A stretch of 17,689 bases of DNA, from NCBI GenBank assembly GCA_963966765.1, contig CAXAAR010000045.1, positions 1 through 17,689 of the forward strand, written 5' to 3'. The DNA comes from Aequoribacter sp003520285. Its GTDB lineage: Bacteria > Pseudomonadota > Gammaproteobacteria > Pseudomonadales > Halieaceae. A program made the position numbers and the translations under genes. Positions 7,814 through 17,634 of the stretch are shown here, piece after piece (the first letter of the stretch is position 1; every line of letters starts with the position of its first letter). The notes beneath the pieces are model-generated. The model was not told the DNA's origin and made no database searches. It worked only from the letters and a program-made list of their open reading frames with translations.

Positions 7814-8509
7814 TTAGCACAGAATCGAGCTGCGTAGAGCAGTTCGTGTCAACTCGACCAAATTCTTTGCTCCCAGTTTTTGCATGGCGTGCTGTCGGTG
7901 AACTTTTACGGTGCGAAGAGCGATTCGGAGACGATCGCTAATTTGCGGATTTGTGCAACCTTCAAGGACCAGCTTTATAACTGCTCGCTCTCGTTCGGTA
8001 AGTTGCATCACCATTGCCTGAAGTCGCGCCAACTCAGCGCTCTCTTGCTGGCGGTTTCCGCTCAACACCAGAGCGGAAGAGACAGTAGCCAGCAACTCAG
8101 AAATATCGATCGGCTTTAGTAGGAACGCATATCCTCCTTTGCGATAAGCCTGCACAACTTCAACCTCGGAGCTCACCCCGCTAATAAAAATAAAGGGCAT
8201 CATTGCCTGCTCGGACCCAAGTGCCTCTTGCACATCTAGGCCGCTCTTTCCTGGCAAACTGACGTCGCAGAGCAGACAGCGTGGCCCATTCAGTCTTTCA
8301 GCGTCAATAGTACGCCCAGTAATAAGGGCCTCAGCGCTGTCGTACGCAAAACAGACAAAACCCTCCAAAGTGAATAAACGCTCATAAGAACTGCGTATGG
8401 AGGGATCGTCATCCAAGACAAAAACAATCCCTTTCGCCGCGCGCTGTTCCGCTTGAGCTTGGGACGTGGCTCTTAGCTCGGTCACATTAAACATGGTCGA
8501 CTGATTCAT
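7814..8509 (-). CDS. FixJ/NarL-type response regulator (REC + LuxR-type HTH)
   Basis: Two-component response regulator of 231 aa. A 26-residue tail precedes a receiver domain (about 27-150): VFVLDDDPSIRSSYERLF with the acidic triad at Asp33-35, phospho-acceptor Asp82 in LLCDVSLPGKSGLD, the switch residue Ser110 in FIFISG, and conserved Lys132 in FLLKPID. A linker (150-168) leads to a LuxR-type HTH (about 168-228): LTERERAVIKLVLEGCTNPQ then ISDRLRIALRTVKVHRQHAM, a DNA-binding arrangement. FixJ-like PGKSG and KP motifs argue for this subfamily. It is the last gene of a three-gene operon. Its ATG lies 23 nt inside the upstream kinase gene, which suggests translational coupling. It is presumably phosphorylated by the adjacent kinase; target genes are unknown. 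All receiver key residues look intact. Confidence 0.93.
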   Translation of the reverse strand: MNQSTMFNVTELRATSQAQAEQRAAKGIVFVLDDDPSIRSSYERLFTLEGFVCFAYDSAEALITGRTIDAERLNGPRCLLCDVSLPGKSGLDVQEALGSEQAMMPFIFISGVSSEVEVVQAYRKGGYAFLLKPIDISELLATVSSALVLSGNRQQESAELARLQAMVMQLTERERAVIKLVLEGCTNPQISDRLRIALRTVKVHRQHAMQKLGAKNLVELTRTALRSSILC

Positions 8510-9923
8510 CCTTATCCGCGTTCAAACGAAAGCACAGGATCAGCTCGAAGCGTTCTGCAGTCAAATGAAACTTCCAGTCAGAGTTCGCTTGATCGAGGAT
8601 TTTCCTCATCATTATCAAGCCAAGTCCTACCCGCCCATGCTTACTACTAAAGGCCTCTCGCCCTGCTTGATAAATCTGCTCTTCTGACATACCGCCACCT
8701 GTATCAGCAATGGCTATCTCAAATATCGGCCCATTCCAAGCGGTACTAATCTCGATCACTTTTAGTAAGGGTATGCCATCGGCTAGGGTGAGTGATTCCA
8801 AAGCATTCATAACCCCATGTAAAATTAAGTGATGCAAATCGGCCTTTGGTAGCACGAGCTCGGCAGTCACCGCAAGGTTAACACGCAACTCTATACTCTG
8901 ATCTTGAATTTCTAAAGCCATTAAACTGAGCACTTCGCTAATAGCAGCCCGTGCATCAACTCGGAGCGTCGTGTCCTCGACAGACCCTATAACTCGCCTA
9001 ATGTTGGCGATTTGCTTGTAAAATCGAATCGATTGGTGGTAGAGATGATCAAGATTCTGTGCTAGTAAAAAATTTTCTGATTGGGTGAATTGGAGTTGTC
9101 GATTAAACGTCTTCACATCTGTCAGCATCGACGAGAGCGGTTGACGCAATTCATACTGTAATGAATTCGACAGTAAACCCAAGGTCCGCTGTCGATCTAG
9201 CATGGCGACTTGCCGAGACCACGATACTCTGCGAAGTTGGTTTTTTACAGCAAGGCTCTCCGCTTTTTGTGCCGAGATAGTCAGATCTAGAAAGTAACGA
9301 AGCAATAGCATGAGTCCCAATGGAGCCGAGCCTATACCCACCCACAATATCCACTTAGGCACAATTTGCGTGCGTGCCGAGAAAGATCCTCCCAGCTCGC
9401 GATAAATAACCAAACTCAGCATCGTAAGAAAGGACAGCAATCCCGGGATAACCACCCTGCTCATACCCCTCGAGAATAGGTCCCTTCTAGGCCGGCAGCT
9501 CACTACGAGAAAAAACAACAGAAATCCAACCGCGGCAATCCCCCACCAAACAAAGCTACTCCGAAGTGTACCAACCATTTCGCTTACCCCTATCGCGATG
9601 ATGAAGACAACAACCAACTCAAATGCAAAAGGCCCTCTGGTCAGTGCAGAGCCAGTTTCCTGCCAATAGGAACCCATATGACGAGCGAATCCAAAAGTTG
9701 CCGTAATGGCGAGCGCGTAGAGTAGCGAGGGAGTGTTCAGACAGAAAAATAGAACAGACACGGTAACGGACAATCCTATCATCCAAACGATCAAAGCAGA
9801 GCACACTGGTATCAAGTAGCGAGTAACAAAGAGTCGCACCGCGACTATCAGTGAGAACATAAATAAACTCAAAACCAGAGCCAGATGAGCAAAGGGGTCC
9901 AGGGAAGCAAGCACGATACTCAC
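8487..9923 (-). CDS. Membrane sensor kinase homologue lacking the phospho-acceptor His
   Basis: Protein of 478 aa with about seven hydrophobic segments in residues 10-210, then a linker and a kinase core. The dimerisation/phospho-acceptor helix reads LLSNSLQYELRQPLSSMLTD (residues 250-269). The position normally held by His in the H-E-L-x-Q-P box is Tyr257, encoded by TAT, one base from CAT. The rest of the core is intact: N-box HGVMNALESL (Asn373), G1 box IADTGGGM (Asp407), and G2 box GRVGLGL (430-436). It should therefore bind ATP but cannot autophosphorylate on the usual His. The start is a GTG that overlaps the upstream kinase stop as GTGA; a GTG three codons later, with a better-spaced GAGG, is an alternative. 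It may act as a heterodimer partner that phosphorylates the other kinase in trans, as a phosphatase, or as a decaying copy. Its open frame and strong motifs argue against decay. Confidence 0.9.
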   Translation of the reverse strand: MSIVLASLDPFAHLALVLSLFMFSLIVAVRLFVTRYLIPVCSALIVWMIGLSVTVSVLFFCLNTPSLLYALAITATFGFARHMGSYWQETGSALTRGPFAFELVVVFIIAIGVSEMVGTLRSSFVWWGIAAVGFLLFFLVVSCRPRRDLFSRGMSRVVIPGLLSFLTMLSLVIYRELGGSFSARTQIVPKWILWVGIGSAPLGLMLLLRYFLDLTISAQKAESLAVKNQLRRVSWSRQVAMLDRQRTLGLLSNSLQYELRQPLSSMLTDVKTFNRQLQFTQSENFLLAQNLDHLYHQSIRFYKQIANIRRVIGSVEDTTLRVDARAAISEVLSLMALEIQDQSIELRVNLAVTAELVLPKADLHHLILHGVMNALESLTLADGIPLLKVIEISTAWNGPIFEIAIADTGGGMSEEQIYQAGREAFSSKHGRVGLGLIMMRKILDQANSDWKFHLTAERFELILCFRLNADKDESVDHV

Positions 9924-11293
9924 ACCTCAACCGGCAAAGTTATTTGCACGCAAAATCCTTTGTTAACTTCCGACCAATACGAGAAGCGCCCGTCATAGCG
10001 CTCGATAATCCAACGAGTAATGAAAAGGCCTAAACCCATACCGGGTAATTTCTCGGCACTCAAATCCGCCTTTATGTCCAGTAATACTTTGGGTAGGATA
10101 CCTCGTCCGTTGTCACTTATATTGAGCGTCAAATAATCATCAACATAGCTCTGAGAAACAACAATTTCACCCTCACCAATGGCTACACGAGTGAGCGCCT
10201 CGATAGAGTTTTGAAACAAATTCAGAAGAATTTGAGTACAGTGGACTTGTGCTATGCACACGCGATTCGCGCCAGCTTTGCCAACCATCCGAACACTGAT
10301 CTGGCGACTGTTTAACTGAGGTCTCAACCATTCGACCACCTGCGCAATTGCAGCATCCATGTCAGTCCGCTGCTGGTCGGGTTCGATCCGAATGTCTCCA
10401 CCGACATAAGCATTCAGCAAATCTATTATCCTCACTAGATCACGGTCTAAATCGGCACCGATCATCTCGAGCAAATCAGCGGACTCAGGGAGGTCTCTAA
10501 GATATCGTTGCGCGAGCTGAATATTGGTCATCAGAGCGGTTATCGGCTGATTCAGCTCATGCGCCAAGGTAGCAGAGATCATCGATAAGCACTCGGCCTG
10601 ATCCATGTAACTTAACGACTGCTGCAATGATCGCTGCGCCAATGAGTGGTGATGAGATACCTCGATTTCAAACGCCATACCTAGACGGCATGCAGTGGCA
10701 AAAACGGCACCTAGCAGGGCGACTACAGATAACACTAAATTCGGGAAGTGATCCATCGTAGACACAGGAGACCAAGAGGAAATACGAGGTACATTGTGGA
10801 TAACGAGCGCGCTTATCACCAAGAATGCGATAACCAATAAGAATAGACTCATCCAAAGATCATTGATCTGGCGCTCGCGCCGCCAGCGCATGAAGACAAG
10901 AACCGCGAGAATCGTAACCGCCTGACCACCCGCAGCATAGAGCCATACTCGAGTCGCGAAACAGTGCTTCGTTGACTCCAGCAATTGAACTAGAGAGAAG
11001 ATCAACAAAAAAATTAAGATGCCGAAACCGTAGACTTGCCGCTGCAGAGCGACGCGCCACAAGGATAGGTACCAAGAGTAGACCATTAAAGCGACCAGTG
11101 CGCCACCGAGCGCCAGAGAGGAACCGGTTGGAATATCAGCGATCAAAAAAAACCAGATAGATAGCGCAGAGAAAATACAGCCGAGCCCCCAAAGCGAAAG
11201 TCCATCGCCATCACGACGCCCGAATATGAGCACTAGTGATAGCCCCAACAGACCGAGCACAATCACCGCAATAATAGCCATATCTTCAAGCAC
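9920..11293 (-). CDS. Seven-TM sensor histidine kinase (HELNQP type)
   Basis: Sensor kinase of 457 aa with about seven membrane segments in residues 6-203 and almost no periplasmic domain, so sensing probably occurs in or near the membrane. The catalytic part is complete: LAHELNQPITALMTN with phospho-acceptor His245, N-box LFQNSIEAL (Asn362), G1 ISDNGRGI (Asp394) and G2 GMGLGLF (418-424). The HELNQP box places it with kinases that commonly partner FixJ/LuxR-type regulators. It is the first gene of the operon, followed by a kinase of the same layout and by the response regulator. The frame starts with GTG at 11293 (an in-frame TGA lies upstream); ATG at 11281 is an alternative, and neither has a strong Shine-Dalgarno. 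The stimulus is unknown. Confidence 0.93.
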   Translation of the reverse strand: MLEDMAIIAVIVLGLLGLSLVLIFGRRDGDGLSLWGLGCIFSALSIWFFLIADIPTGSSLALGGALVALMVYSWYLSLWRVALQRQVYGFGILIFLLIFSLVQLLESTKHCFATRVWLYAAGGQAVTILAVLVFMRWRRERQINDLWMSLFLLVIAFLVISALVIHNVPRISSWSPVSTMDHFPNLVLSVVALLGAVFATACRLGMAFEIEVSHHHSLAQRSLQQSLSYMDQAECLSMISATLAHELNQPITALMTNIQLAQRYLRDLPESADLLEMIGADLDRDLVRIIDLLNAYVGGDIRIEPDQQRTDMDAAIAQVVEWLRPQLNSRQISVRMVGKAGANRVCIAQVHCTQILLNLFQNSIEALTRVAIGEGEIVVSQSYVDDYLTLNISDNGRGILPKVLLDIKADLSAEKLPGMGLGLFITRWIIERYDGRFSYWSEVNKGFCVQITLPVEV

Positions 11294-11376
11294 CGGAAGG
11301 AATCAATACGTTCAGTGTTAGTTTATTCGCATCATTACGTGAGCAGAACAAGTCATTGAAAGCGTTGAAGTGAGAA

Positions 11377-11425
11377 GGTTTAAATAATTGCCCGTTTGGG
11401 CACAACTATCGGTTTAACAAAATTG
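11377..11425. repeat. Direct repeat flanking a GC-rich dyad in the divergent promoter region
   Basis: GGTTTAAATAATTG (11377-11390) recurs as GGTTTAACAAAATTG (11411-11425), offset by 34 bp, with one extra base and one substitution. Between them lies GCCCGTTTGGGC (11390-11401), a 4-bp stem with a 4-base loop. The site sits between the kinase operon and the XRE regulator, upstream of both, so an operator is plausible. The rest of the 230-bp gap shows no gene and no clear minus-strand promoter. Confidence 0.35.
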
Positions 11426-11469
11426 ACCACCCGCACTAGATAAAAAGCAAAATCTGCCCTTTAGGGTAA

Positions 11470-11497
11470 TTGCTAAACATCTGAGCGGCCCTATACT
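11470..11497 (+). promoter_or_regulatory. Sigma70-type promoter for the XRE regulator gene
   Basis: TTGCTA (11470-11475) and TATACT (11492-11497) are separated by 16 bases, giving 4/6 and 5/6 matches to the consensus. Transcription would start near 11504, about 20 nt before the ATG at 11524, where GGA stands eight bases upstream. It reads away from the kinase operon. Confidence 0.55.
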
Positions 11498-11523
11498 CAT
11501 TTTAATCATTTTGGATCAAAAAT

Positions 11524-12438
11524 ATGCCCGCAACTACAGCCCACATGATTGCGTCTCTTCGGACCGGCGACCTGATTCGTCACGAGCGAATTGCACTCGG
11601 GATGACACAGTCAGAACTGGCCGCCTACCTTACTGAGCGCAGTGAATTATTCAAAGGTGTCGATACAGTCACCATTAGCCGATGGGAAGCGGGACGCGTC
11701 TATCCTTCAACGCGACGCCTCATAGCGTTCTCAAAGATTCTGTACCCCCAACATACCCGTACGACACTCAGGCAAATGATCAATGATCGCCCCAGAGGAG
11801 CGCACCATTGCCCGATTAACAAGCTGAATGCCTTCCCCCACCACCCTTATCTTGTGGGTGAAGCTCACCGTGCGTTATCTGTCAGCCACGATCTGAGCCG
11901 CTTAACGTCTGGCGCTCGACGCTGTATTGACCCCTTTTTCACGCCACTAAAGACCAGCCTCAACAAGGGGCAGGAAAGCGCGCAGGAACTGGGCATCCTG
12001 ATTGTCGACCCCAACACACAAGAAATCTTCGGTCATTTATTAGCACTTGCGAGCCCGAACCCTGATCTTCAAAGGGGGCTATTTGTGACTTCAATTTACG
12101 GTGGTAGTGACCGGATCTTTGAGTTCTTGATGAGTCAATTTTTCCGTTTTGCTGTGCAGCAAGACCCGCAACCGATACACATGATTGCGAGTAGCCAGCA
12201 ACAACGTTCTCTCGCCAAGCGAATTGGTATGGTGCAAAGCCGGAGTGAGCCCGCAGCAGCACTCAAAACAGCACTGGCTGACCGCGAAGCCCAAACGTAT
12301 ACCGCAGACTACTTCGAGGTGTTAGCGCATCCTGATTTTGTGGGGCTATTTGCATCGGATATCGCGCCTTACCCAACGCTCGAGATAGAAGCAGCCGAGG
12401 GTATCGCTGCTTCAGATAATCTAGACCGACTCGGCTAA
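11524..12438 (+). CDS. XRE-family regulator with a C-terminal GNAT-like domain
   Basis: Protein of 304 aa. Residues 13-72 form an XRE/Cro-type HTH: LRTGDLIRHERIALGMTQSE and then VTISRWEAGRVYPS, the typical recognition-helix and WExGxxxPS pattern. Residues about 73-150 are a basic, low-motif linker. Residues about 155-240 alternate strands and helices: ELGILIVDPNTQEIFGHLLA, then GLFVTSIYGGSDRIFEFLMS, then IHMIASSQQQRSLAKRIGMV. That order resembles a GNAT fold (strand hairpin, pyrophosphate-loop position, and the end motif comparable to NxxAxxLYxKxGF), but the usual QxxGxG/A loop is not evident, so a ligand-binding or degenerate role is as likely as acetyl transfer. It is divergent from the kinase operon, so it may control or respond to it. 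I do not recognise a named family for the C-terminal part. Confidence 0.8.
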   Translation: MPATTAHMIASLRTGDLIRHERIALGMTQSELAAYLTERSELFKGVDTVTISRWEAGRVYPSTRRLIAFSKILYPQHTRTTLRQMINDRPRGAHHCPINKLNAFPHHPYLVGEAHRALSVSHDLSRLTSGARRCIDPFFTPLKTSLNKGQESAQELGILIVDPNTQEIFGHLLALASPNPDLQRGLFVTSIYGGSDRIFEFLMSQFFRFAVQQDPQPIHMIASSQQQRSLAKRIGMVQSRSEPAAALKTALADREAQTYTADYFEVLAHPDFVGLFASDIAPYPTLEIEAAEGIAASDNLDRLG

Positions 12439-12448
12439 AGCTCAACTT

Positions 12449-12488
12449 GCAGCCACCGTCTCGTGATGCGGAGGTGGCTGCTTTGCTT
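12449..12488 (+). terminator. Terminator-like hairpin between convergent genes
   Basis: GCAGCCACC (12449-12457) pairs perfectly over 9 bp with GGTGGCTGC (12473-12481) across a 15-base loop that can pair further (CCG/CGG). TTTGCTTC follows on the plus strand, 11 nt after the XRE stop codon. The T-tract is interrupted, but the stem is strong. It may also slow minus-strand transcripts from the dehydrogenase gene, though no T-tract serves that strand. Confidence 0.6.
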
Positions 12489-12538
12489 CAACGCGCCACT
12501 TCGGCAAAGGATCAGAGTCCAAGCCATAAGCGCAGTAG

Positions 12539-13984
12539 TTAGTGTGCGGACCCGACTAAGCCACCCACTAAGCAGTATTTCATTTCGATATACTCGTCGA
12601 TGCCGTACTTTGAGCCTTCTCGCCCCAACCCGGATTGCTTGATGCCACCAAAAGGTGCCACCTCCGTAGAGATGAGACCTTCGTTCACACCAACCATTCC
12701 GTACTCTAGCTGTTGCATGACACGCCAGCTTCGACCTAAGTTTTGAGTATAAAAATAGGCCGCCAAGCCGTATTCAGTATCATTGGCTAGCGCAATCGCC
12801 TCCGCCTCATCTTTAAAGGTGATGATTGCTGCTACGGGACCAAAAATCTCTTCCCTAAACAAAGCCATGTCTCGGGTTACTCCTGTGATGACAGTTGGAG
12901 CATAAAAATACCCATCACTCGCAGTCACTCGATGGCCTCCGGTGCAGAGCTTTGCACCATTACTGACAGCGTCACCCACCAACCTCTCGACTTTATCGAG
13001 CGCCGCCGCATTGATAAGCGGGCCAATAGCAACGCCCTCGTCCGTACCCTTGCCGACTACCATAGCGCTGACACGAGCTGTTAGTTTCGCTAGAAAATCA
13101 GATGCGATGCTCTCTTGAATAAGGAAGCGATTCACGCAGACACAGGTCTGCCCGGCATTGCGATATTTCGAGACGATAGCGCCCTCGACGGCGGCATCGA
13201 TGTCAGCATCGTCGAACACGATAAAAGGCGCATTACCACCCAACTCCAGACTCAGTTTTTTAACAGTGTCGGAAGACTGTCGCATGAGCGTACGCCCCAC
13301 CGCAGTAGACCCTGTAAAAGAGAGCTTCCGCACGATAGGGGACGCGCATAGTGCACTCCCAATCTCGGCTGGGCGTGTCGTCGTCACCACCCGGAAAATA
13401 TCCCGAGGAATCCCTGCTTGATGGGCCAAATATTCTAATGCTAGCGCTGTTAAAGGTGTCGCCTCGGCCGGCTTAACCACCATTGAGCAACCTGCTGCGA
13501 GCGCTGGAGCTGCCTTTCGAGTAATCATTGCCAAGGGGAAATTCCAGGGTGTAATCGCTGCCGTTGTTCCAATAGGCTGCTTCAAGACGAGTGCCTGCTT
13601 GCCCTGAGAATGCGAAGGTATAATATCACCGTAAACGCGCTTACCTTCTTCAGCAAACCACTCGATAAATGACGCACCATAAAGCACTTCGCCCATCGAC
13701 TCTGCAACTGGCTTACCGCACTCGGCAGTCATTAACTGCGCCAGTTGCTCTTGATGATCCATCACCAAGTCTCGCCAGACCATCAGAACTCGGCAACGCT
13801 CCTTTGCGGTGAGATCGGACCATTGAGAGCGGGCACGATCGGCCTTAGCGATAATGTCTTCAACTTCTTCAGTTGAATAATCATAAACATGAGCGAGTAC
13901 TGCCAAGGTGGCCGGATTAACGACTACCAGACCAGTCTCTGCAAGAGCCGACGAAGGGATTAGCGCTTCAATAAAGGACTGCAC
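12539..13984 (-). CDS. NAD(P)+-dependent aldehyde dehydrogenase, succinate-semialdehyde type
   Basis: Aldehyde dehydrogenase superfamily enzyme of 481 aa (counted from GTG 13984), cytosolic, oxidising an aldehyde to its acid. In the numbering of the longer frame it shows TPWNFPLAMITRKAAPALAA (149-168, Asn152), VKPAEATP, the Rossmann SFTGSTAVG (226-234), ELGGNAPFIVFDDADID (Glu251) and NAGQTCVCVNR with catalytic Cys285 and a second Cys287. EEIFGPV and PFGGIKQSGLGREGSKYGIDE complete the set. The GQTCVC-NR segment and the YGIDEYIEMKYC end are typical of GabD-type succinate-semialdehyde dehydrogenases; the exact substrate remains inference. The frame opens at TTG 13996, but GGAG six bases before the GTG at 13984 makes that GTG the better start. 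No GABA transaminase or permease lies beside it. It is transcribed away from the rRNA operon's terminator on the same strand. Confidence 0.9.
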   Translation of the reverse strand: MQSFIEALIPSSALAETGLVVVNPATLAVLAHVYDYSTEEVEDIIAKADRARSQWSDLTAKERCRVLMVWRDLVMDHQEQLAQLMTAECGKPVAESMGEVLYGASFIEWFAEEGKRVYGDIIPSHSQGKQALVLKQPIGTTAAITPWNFPLAMITRKAAPALAAGCSMVVKPAEATPLTALALEYLAHQAGIPRDIFRVVTTTRPAEIGSALCASPIVRKLSFTGSTAVGRTLMRQSSDTVKKLSLELGGNAPFIVFDDADIDAAVEGAIVSKYRNAGQTCVCVNRFLIQESIASDFLAKLTARVSAMVVGKGTDEGVAIGPLINAAALDKVERLVGDAVSNGAKLCTGGHRVTASDGYFYAPTVITGVTRDMALFREEIFGPVAAIITFKDEAEAIALANDTEYGLAAYFYTQNLGRSWRVMQQLEYGMVGVNEGLISTEVAPFGGIKQSGLGREGSKYGIDEYIEMKYCLVGGLVGSAH

Positions 13985-14012
13985 AGCGAGCTCCAAACAA
14001 GAGTAATCACCG

Positions 14013-14041
14013 ATTCTAACCCATTAGCGGAGAGTTGTGCG
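14013..14041 (-). promoter_or_regulatory. Possible promoter of the aldehyde dehydrogenase gene
   Basis: On the minus strand TAGAAT (14018-14013) is a 5/6 match to a -10 box. A poor -35 (CGCACA, 14041-14036) lies 17 bases upstream. Transcription would start about 22 nt before the GTG at 13984. Confidence 0.35.
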
Positions 14042-14138
14042 CAGTTTAACCTGCCCTCGCGTCATATCGCCTAGGCCCACTAGTCTATCGTCCGTTCGTT
14101 CACGTGCTCGGCGTATACGGCTCGAATCCCCCGCTCAC

Positions 14139-14168
14139 CCTACTCTCTCATGGGGGACCCCATGTGAG
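14139..14168 (-). pseudogene. 5S rRNA-like fragment beyond the rRNA terminator
   Basis: Bases 14139-14162 match 14243-14267 of the complete 5S gene with two substitutions and one missing base (22 of 24 aligned). The fragment is on the same strand as 5S but lacks the rest of the molecule. With the next bases it forms a hairpin, CTCTCATGGGG (14145-14155) against CCCCATGTGAG (14158-14168) with one mismatch, followed on the plus strand by CTTTTCT. It is either a relic of a tandem 5S copy or rRNA operon exchange, or a reused stable hairpin. Confidence 0.5.
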
Positions 14169-14188
14169 CTTTTCTACACGCCATAACC

Positions 14189-14216
14189 AAAAAACCCCCA
14201 GCCATGCGGCTGAGGG
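14189..14216 (-). terminator. Intrinsic terminator of the rRNA operon
   Basis: Read on the minus strand: CCCTCAGCC pairs with GGCTGGGGG over nine pairs (one G-T wobble) across a GCAT loop, followed immediately by six T residues. It lies 15 nt past the 5S 3' end, the expected place for the end of the rRNA transcript. Confidence 0.92.
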
Positions 14217-14230
14217 TGTTTTAGTTAGAA

Positions 14231-14348
14231 GCCTGGCGATGACCTACTCTCACATGGGGAAACCCCACACTACCATCGGCGATGCATCGTTTCACTACTG
14301 AGTTCGGAATGGGGTCAGGTGGTACCAATGCTCTATGGTCGCCAGGCA
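14231..14348 (-). rRNA. rrf: 5S ribosomal RNA
   Basis: Complete 5S gene of about 118 nt. On the minus strand it starts TGCCTGGCGACC and ends ATCGCCAGGC, which pair as the terminal helix. The conserved CATTCCGAACTCAG and GAGAGTAGGTCATC segments are present. It is the last gene of the rRNA operon, about 110 nt downstream of 23S. Ends are set by homology and may be off by a base or two. Confidence 0.97.
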
Positions 14349-14460
14349 AACTGGTTGGTGTCTTGCAACACCGAATTCGATAGTCCACTGAGTCTTGATT
14401 AATTCGTCTTTTCTGTGACTCGCCACAAACATCGTCAGTCTTTTAATAACTTAGATTATA

Positions 14461-17344
<2,884 letters not shown>

Positions 17345-17540
17345 ATACAACCCAAACGGGTCTTTGTTTCGTGACAGTTTAACTTCGCCAGAAGTTAATA
17401 TTGAATACTAAAGTAGATACCAATTAATCCGAAGATTAAATGGCACTGAATGATACTGCTATCATTCTTTTTTTACTTTTGAAAACTCTGTACAAATAAC
17501 ACTGTTATTCATACGAATTTTATTATCAGCTTTTCCAAAT

Positions 17541-17552
17541 TTTTAAAGAGCA
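17541..17552 (-). promoter_or_regulatory. boxA antitermination site of the rRNA operon
   Basis: On the minus strand TGCTCTTTAAAA is followed by ATTTGGAA, almost the textbook rRNA boxA (TGCTCTTTAACAATTTGGA). NusB/S10 binding at this site keeps RNA polymerase processive through 23S and helps rRNA maturation. Confidence 0.85.
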
Positions 17553-17558
17553 TATTAA

Positions 17559-17585
17559 TTAGTTAAACCCAATGGGCAAAACTAA
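17559..17585 (-). promoter_or_regulatory. boxB-like stem-loop next to boxA
   Basis: TTAGTT (17559-17564) and AACTAA (17580-17585) pair exactly. An inner CCC/GGG stem with an AAT loop sits inside, separated by three unpaired bases on each side. It lies directly upstream of boxA in the transcript, the position of boxB in rRNA antiterminators. Function is inferred from position. Confidence 0.5.
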
Positions 17586-17634
17586 CTAACAATCATCTGT
17601 GTGGACACTACGAACAAATAAGTTCTAAATCGTA

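Larger units (their letters stand above)
17345..17634 (-). other. 16S-23S internal transcribed spacer without tRNA
   Basis: AT-rich spacer of about 290 bp. I looked for tRNA-Ile and tRNA-Ala on the minus strand, the usual occupants, and found no T-loop, anticodon arm or acceptor stem. It holds a boxA antitermination site and a stem-loop just upstream of it. Such tRNA-less spacers are known for some rRNA operons. Confidence 0.85.

Noticed and set aside
9619..9930. 103-codon frame overlapping the second kinase gene
   Set aside because: It is a shadow in another frame of a gene with clear membrane and kinase motifs.
11294..11470. Promoter of the kinase operon on the minus strand
   Set aside because: Candidate pairs such as TTGTGC with TAAACC match only 3/6 each, not enough to annotate.
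14101..14140. tRNA-like T-loop motif (GGCTCGAATCC) on the plus strand
   Set aside because: The five bases before the loop do not pair with the C-rich bases after it, and there is no acceptor stem or anticodon arm. It is at most a decayed fragment and more likely chance.
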